The notes beneath the pieces were generated by a model, which made no database searches, was not told where the DNA came from, and saw only the letters and a program-made list of their open reading frames with translations. Positions 59,552-64,000 of a stretch of DNA of 64,000 bases are shown here, one piece after another; the stretch's first letter is position 1, and each line of letters starts with the position of its first letter. The stretch covers positions 2,769,096 through 2,833,095 of the forward strand of contig NC_087080.1 in the NCBI RefSeq assembly GCF_026151205.1, in the 5' to 3' direction. The position numbers and the translations under genes were made by a program. This DNA comes from Bolinopsis microptera (taxonomy: Eukaryota > Ctenophora > Tentaculata > Lobata > Bolinopsidae).

Positions 59552-60060
59552 GTTCTTCGGTGTTATTTATATAATTGTAATATGTAATGACTGACAGTGT
59601 GAGATATCTTTTTTTGTTTCTATTTGATGTGTTTAGTGTTTGTGTTGCATTCTAATATAAACCGCGTATTAGTTTCGTGTCAATTTTAAATTTGATAAGT
59701 TTATCTTTAAACTGTATTTATTAGCAGTAATAGTTACATTTTGGTATTATACCTATATTTATTATTGTAATACTGTTGTATAATGCTGTTTCTTCCTCAT
59801 TGTAGCTTACATATAGGATAGCATACTTTGCTCTGATCTTTAATCACAGTTGACAATACTTGATTAGGGTTAATGATTGTACGCGTTTGAAATCTTGATT
59901 TGATATCATTATAACCTTTACTAATGTTCAGATGAATGAATTTGATGTTTTATTTTTCCACGGCACTATTGAAAATCCTTTAAGGGATAGAATCGGCACT
60001 GTCAAATATCTTTAAAAGGTTCGTAAACGGAATTACAGTCGATCTCCTGACAAATTTATG
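59552..60060. other. non-coding stretch, nothing identified
   Basis: AT-rich DNA without recognisable features. Confidence 0.4.
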
Positions 60061-60560
60061 TCGAAAATTTATTTTAACACGCGCAGCAATATGAAGCCCG
60101 CGGCGTTCGCCGGGGTGATATAGAATACATGGCTATGTGAACCAGCGGAGCGCGCTACTTTTAAAAGAAGTTTTTAATTAAAAGAAATTTATACAAAGTG
60201 AGTATCATTTGTTTAAAAGGGAATAATACGCCATTAAATACACTTAAACCTGTCATGACGTCATGTACGGCACATTTTGCACTTATGAGAAAAGCACAGC
60301 AAAGAATAAAATGTATGAATAAAAAGTAACTAACATATAGGCAAAGTGCCGCGCCGTCCGTAAAAAGTTATCGAAACGCTGAAAATTGTTTTTGTTCTTT
60401 AAAAAATACAAAGGGGGGTTTAGAGGACTTCGACGCTTCGACGCGCCGCGCAAACTAGCATTCTTGCTTCGCATCGAATCTGTCGTCGATCGTTGTTCTG
60501 CTTCGCAGAGCAACGATCTCGACGGATTGACATCGTCAATCAAAAGGGGGGTTTGATTAA
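60061..60560. mobile_element. foldback-family fragments
   Basis: The stretch at about 60085-60155 (gaagcccgcggcgttcgccg, then catggctatgtgaacc and gcgcgctac) is inverted relative to the sequences at 54955-54985 and 56745-56775. At about 60526 gattgacatcgtcaat recurs from 40331 in the Kv/CK2 spacer element, and a hairpin atcgttg/caacgat lies at about 60490-60515. These are pieces of the same repeat family. Confidence 0.55.
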
Positions 60561-60632
60561 TTATCAAAGAATAACGTCGGGAATTAATAAATGTAAGGTG
60601 ATGATTTTGCAGGCCCTACAGTGAGTTATGAG

Positions 60633-60896
<264 letters not shown>

Positions 60897-61147
60897 GTTG
60901 TGTGTACAGCAGGTCTTTCCTAAAGTTTTGTCTTTCTTTGGTAGTGACATCTTTCAATGTAGAGGTTGTGGCAGCTGACACGAAACCTTGTTAAACATCA
61001 GGGACTTTGATCGCTCTTCTGGTTCAAAATCGTACCTAATTATATGATAGAATTCTAATTTTGGTGTCAATACCTGAATAATTTATTTCGTTCACCATGA
61101 AAATTGTATATAAATTGTTGTTAAACACATAATACGTATAGGGGCCA

Positions 61148-61551
61148 TCTACTAGGGACATCCGGCGAATAGGGAGGGGTGGTTTCTGAAAATCCGGACG
61201 TCCGGAAATTTTGGCAGAATTAATGAAAAATTCTCATTTATTTCAACTGTTTGACACTAATTACTCTGTAAGTTTAGATCCCTGTATTTTGAACGAGAAG
61301 TCGATAAAGTAAAATTATTCAAACAATATACACATAATTGTCACAATGACCCTATATAAAAACAACCCTTCAAAAAATCAATATATAATTTTAATAAATT
61401 GTTTCAAACAGTGAACACATAATGTCACAATGACCCTATATAAAAAAAACGAGAAGTCGATTCCCAGAGCAGCTCATGAGAGTGGCTTTAAAAATTTGGA
61501 CAGGGGGAGGGGGTTGGTCTGAAAATCTGAGATTTTGGCGGACATCCTAAG
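61148..61551. mobile_element. 404-bp non-autonomous element with inverted ends
   Basis: The left end is tactagggacatccggcgaa and the right end is the imperfect inverted form ggcggacatcctaagta. Flanking this are mirrored purine/pyrimidine blocks (gggaggggtggtttctgaaa against the complement of ggttggtctgaaaatctgag). Inside are two copies of a segment with cacataat and gtcacaatgaccctatataa. A one-ended fragment of the family lies at 38641-38755. It stands about 100 bp upstream of the zinc-finger start. Confidence 0.65.
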
Positions 61552-61655
61552 TAAATATCGTTTAAATTAAAATTAAGATTCGCTTTCTCTATCATTTTTA
61601 ACTATGAGCACTTAAAACTTCAATTTACAATAACATTATTGCAGGATAATTGACT

Positions 61656-62830
61656 ATGCCAGAGCTTAGTAACATATCACCAGCTGCTGCTGAAGAAACG
61701 TTTTATCAGAATTTTGACAATTTAACTCAGATAAATCAGGAGTATAAAACGGAACAGGATTTAGACAAGCCAACCCTGATAAAACAGGAGGTTAAAACTG
61801 AGCAGGATTTTGACGATTTAATCTTGATAAAACAGGAGATTAAAACTGAGCAGGATTATGATAATTTAACTCTGATACCTAATCTGGCGATTAATACTGA
61901 GCGTAATGAACTGGAAGGAAATAGTTTCATTTGCCCGAAATGTGATACCTATTTCCTGAATGACTATTGCTTTGTTGAGCATGTAAAAGAACACCATCAA
62001 GAAACGATCAGTTCAAATCCAAATTCTAATGAATTGATAAGTGCTGAACCATTATCAGAGAGAATGTTTAGTCATTCAAAATTCAATTCTAAACTTCTTG
62101 CACATGAGCGTCGCGTATTCATACCGGAGATAAACCTTTCAAGTGTAATAAATGCTCCTCATGTTTCACTGGGAAATCTACTCTCAAAATACATCAGAAT
62201 ATTCACACAGGAGGTAAACCTTTCAAGTGTAATGATTGCTCCTCATCTTTTACTCAGAAATATAATCTTAAAACACATCAGCGTATTCACACTGGAGAAA
62301 AACCTTTCAAGTGTAATGAATGCTCCTCATCTTTCTCTCATAAATCTAATCTCAAAGTACATCAGCGTATTCACACTGGAGAAAAACCTTTCAAGTGTAA
62401 TGAATGTCCCTCATCTTTCTCTACGAAATATAATCTCAAATCACACCAGGGTATTCACACAGGAAAGAAACATTTCAAGTGTAATGAATGCCCCTCATCT
62501 TTCCAGGACAAATCTTCTCTCAAATCACACCAGGGTATTCACACAGGAGGTAAACCTTTCAAGTGTAATGAATGCTCCTCATCTTTTACTCAGAAATATA
62601 ATCTTAAAACACATCAGCGTATTCACACTGGAGAGAAACCTTTCAAGTGTAATGAATGCCCCTCATCTTTCTCTACGAAATATAATCTCAAATCACACCA
62701 GTGTATTCACACAGGAGATAAACCTTTCAAGTGCAATGAATGCCCCTCATCTTTCCAGAACAAATCTTCTCTCAAAACACATCAGGGCATTCACACAGTC
62801 CGAGAGATATCTTTCAAGTGTAATGAATAA
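61656..62830 (+). pseudogene. C2H2 zinc-finger gene with a frame break before the finger array
   Basis: The ATG at 61656 follows a possible acceptor (ttattgcag, 61644). About the first 150 residues hold three lysine motifs of the VKTE/IKTE/IKQE type, matching the SUMO-attachment consensus, and one C2H2 finger (CPKCDTYFLNDYCFVEHVKE). A decayed finger follows (SERMFSHSKFNSKLLAHERR) in which both cysteines are lost. At about 62112 the frame breaks: eight intact fingers (FKCNECSSSF, then LKTHQRIHTG) continue from 62114 to a TAA at 62828 in another frame, with a TGA just before them at 62105 in that frame. Removing two bases (cg) would rejoin the parts. After the stop, degraded finger sequence continues to about 62930. 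Poly(A) signals (AATAAA) occur at 63094 and 63145. An intact gene would encode a nuclear DNA-binding protein. A sequencing error remains possible. Confidence 0.85.
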
Positions 62831-63290
62831 TCATTATCTGTCACTGATGAATCTACTCCCAAAAGAGATCAACGTATTTACAATGGAGATAAACTTTTAA
62901 AGTTAATTGAAATGCTTGTTATCTTTCTCTCAAAGTTTCGTGCTGAGATTCTTAATACAGATTTTGGAGCATCATAGCACATAAAAAAGCCAAGGGGAGT
63001 TATTTATAGAAGTCACTTTATTGCCTTTTTTGAAAAACCCAATTATTATTTTCTGTTGAGGTCGAGCCTGTTTTTTTCAAGTTCTTCATTTCAAATAAAA
63101 ATTTGTATGGTTTCTTAAAATTTGTATGGTTGTATGTTGTTTACAATAAAAGATATTTTAATCATTTTTTTGCCTTATAATGAGTTATACTTTTGTTCAC
63201 ATTTACACATTTGCTCACCTCACTCATAGTCAGCCGCTCTGTCATGGTTAACCACCTTTCTTGTTATGTTGGTTAATCATATGAGCGGGA
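62831..63290. other. zinc-finger gene 3' flank
   Basis: The first 100 bases are decayed finger units read past the stop (for example QRIYNGDK). Two AATAAA hexamers, at 63094-63099 and 63145-63150, mark likely transcript ends. A short direct repeat (aaaatttgtatggtt) lies between them. Confidence 0.6.
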
Positions 63291-63297
63291 TATAAAT
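63291..63297 (+). promoter_or_regulatory. TATA box of the RPL7-like gene
   Basis: TATAAAT stands 59 bases before the ATG at 63350, leaving room for a start site near 63320 and a short leader. Confidence 0.5.
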
Positions 63298-63349
63298 ACC
63301 TCATTTCATTTCAGCATTCTAATTTTCACTATAATTGTAGAGATTTGTT

Positions 63350-64000
63350 ATGGATCCTATAGAGCAACCTGCCTTAAAAACGGTGCCAACCGCTTTGTTA
63401 AGGAAAAGAAGACAGCTTAACAAGGAGCGTGTGGCAAAAGCCATCGAGAAAAAGATTCAGGAGAAGGTATATCTTTCGTTTTTTAAAGATTTTATTTTAT
63501 TTTGACCATTTAGTATAGTATGGAAAAGTATAGTAATATGGCACTAGTATAGTATTATAGATTACAGTACACTACTTTATTTGCTTTTATATAAATCTGC
63601 TGTTGATTCAAATGATTTAATAAATATCTGTTGATCAATTTAAAGTAACTCTCCTTAGTAATACAAATATTAATTCAAAACGAATGTTATTTGAACTAAT
63701 TGATTAACATTGAATTTTTCAGAAACGTGTAGGGAAAGCTAAAGCACCATTCAAACGTGCTGAGTACTTTGTTAATGAGAGCTACAGAACTGGAATGAAC
63801 GATAAACGGATAACAAGACTGAAACATCAGGTAGTTTATTACAAAAATAAAATAGAAGGTGATTGATGTTCCCATGTTGGGTTGGCTCTGTTAATCTTGT
63901 CACATATTTAATTAAAATATGAAACCATGCGTTTAGCATCACTGACTTGCAGGTTGTGAAAGTTCCAGAAACAGTCAAAATCTTGTTCATCATGAGAATG
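63350..64000 (+). CDS. RPL7-like (RPL7L1/Rlp7 type) protein, 5' part
   Basis: Three exons are visible: 63350-63466, 63723-63830 and 63953 to the window edge, all phase 0 with GT/AG borders (introns of 256 and 122 bp), giving 91 residues so far. The start is MDPIEQPALKTVPTALLRKR. A lysine/arginine-rich segment follows, then FKRAEYFVNESYRTG, a basic RLKHQ, and VPETVKILFIMRM, the first strand of the uL30/L7 fold. The order VP..LL.KR, FKR.E.F...S.R and the final hydrophobic strand resemble RPL7L1 more than RPL7 itself, whose matching segment has KARRKLIYEKAKHYHKEY. Family members act in nucleolar pre-60S assembly. RPL7L1 versus RPL7 cannot be settled without the rest of the protein. The gene starts 519 bases after the zinc-finger stop, in the same direction. 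Confidence 0.8.

Noticed and set aside
62114-62900. Continuation of the zinc-finger N-terminal frame to 62900
   Set aside because: This part reads the finger DNA in the wrong frame. It stays open only because the 84-base finger period is divisible by three.

Overview
This is animal nuclear DNA: AT-rich, gene-sparse and full of introns, minisatellites and transposons. Three spliced genes can be read exon by exon with GT/AG borders and matching phases: a Shaker-type voltage-gated potassium channel, the casein kinase 2 regulatory (beta) subunit, and the 5' end of an RPL7-like (RPL7L1/Rlp7-type) ribosome-biogenesis protein. A Shaker-type channel together with SUMO-motif C2H2 zinc-finger genes points to a metazoan. 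The divergent CK2-beta, the nine-intron Shaker gene and the transposon set would fit a non-bilaterian such as a ctenophore or cnidarian. That placement is inference with low confidence.

Layout. 1-1.0 kb holds the 3' end of a non-LTR retrotransposon reverse transcriptase that runs in from the left edge. 1-20.8 kb has no gene I can name. It carries palindromes, a 1.2-kb hAT-like non-autonomous element (8018-9207), a second truncated LINE (14320-14582, minus) and several tandem repeats. 20.9-25.5 kb is a LINE on the minus strand with both reading frames intact: ORF1 with PHD-like and CCCH zinc-binding segments, and ORF2 with endonuclease plus reverse transcriptase. 25.5-30.7 kb is non-coding apart from one unrecognised ORF and a convincing minus-strand CCAAT/TATA promoter. 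30.69-37.79 kb (plus) is the ten-exon Kv gene. 38.7-40.6 kb is a long foldback DNA element lying between this gene and the convergent CK2-beta gene (minus, coding exons 50.69 to 41.97 kb). The first CK2-beta coding intron contains a 1.5-kb 27-bp minisatellite. It also contains an array of eight 41-bp units, each carrying the splice acceptor and first 21 nt of coding exon 2. 53-61.6 kb is a mosaic of duplications, foldback elements, a 52-bp minisatellite and a 257-bp TG run. 61.66-62.83 kb is a C2H2 zinc-finger gene whose finger array is out of frame with its N-terminal part. 63.35 kb to the end holds the RPL7-like gene.

The genes do not form a functional unit. The channel acts at the plasma membrane, CK2-beta assembles the CK2 holoenzyme, the zinc-finger protein would be nuclear, and the RPL7-like protein nucleolar. 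The most unusual features are the eight-fold duplicated splice acceptor of CK2-beta, the PLT sequence replacing the PxP hinge in the Kv S6 segment, and the decaying, frame-broken zinc-finger array.
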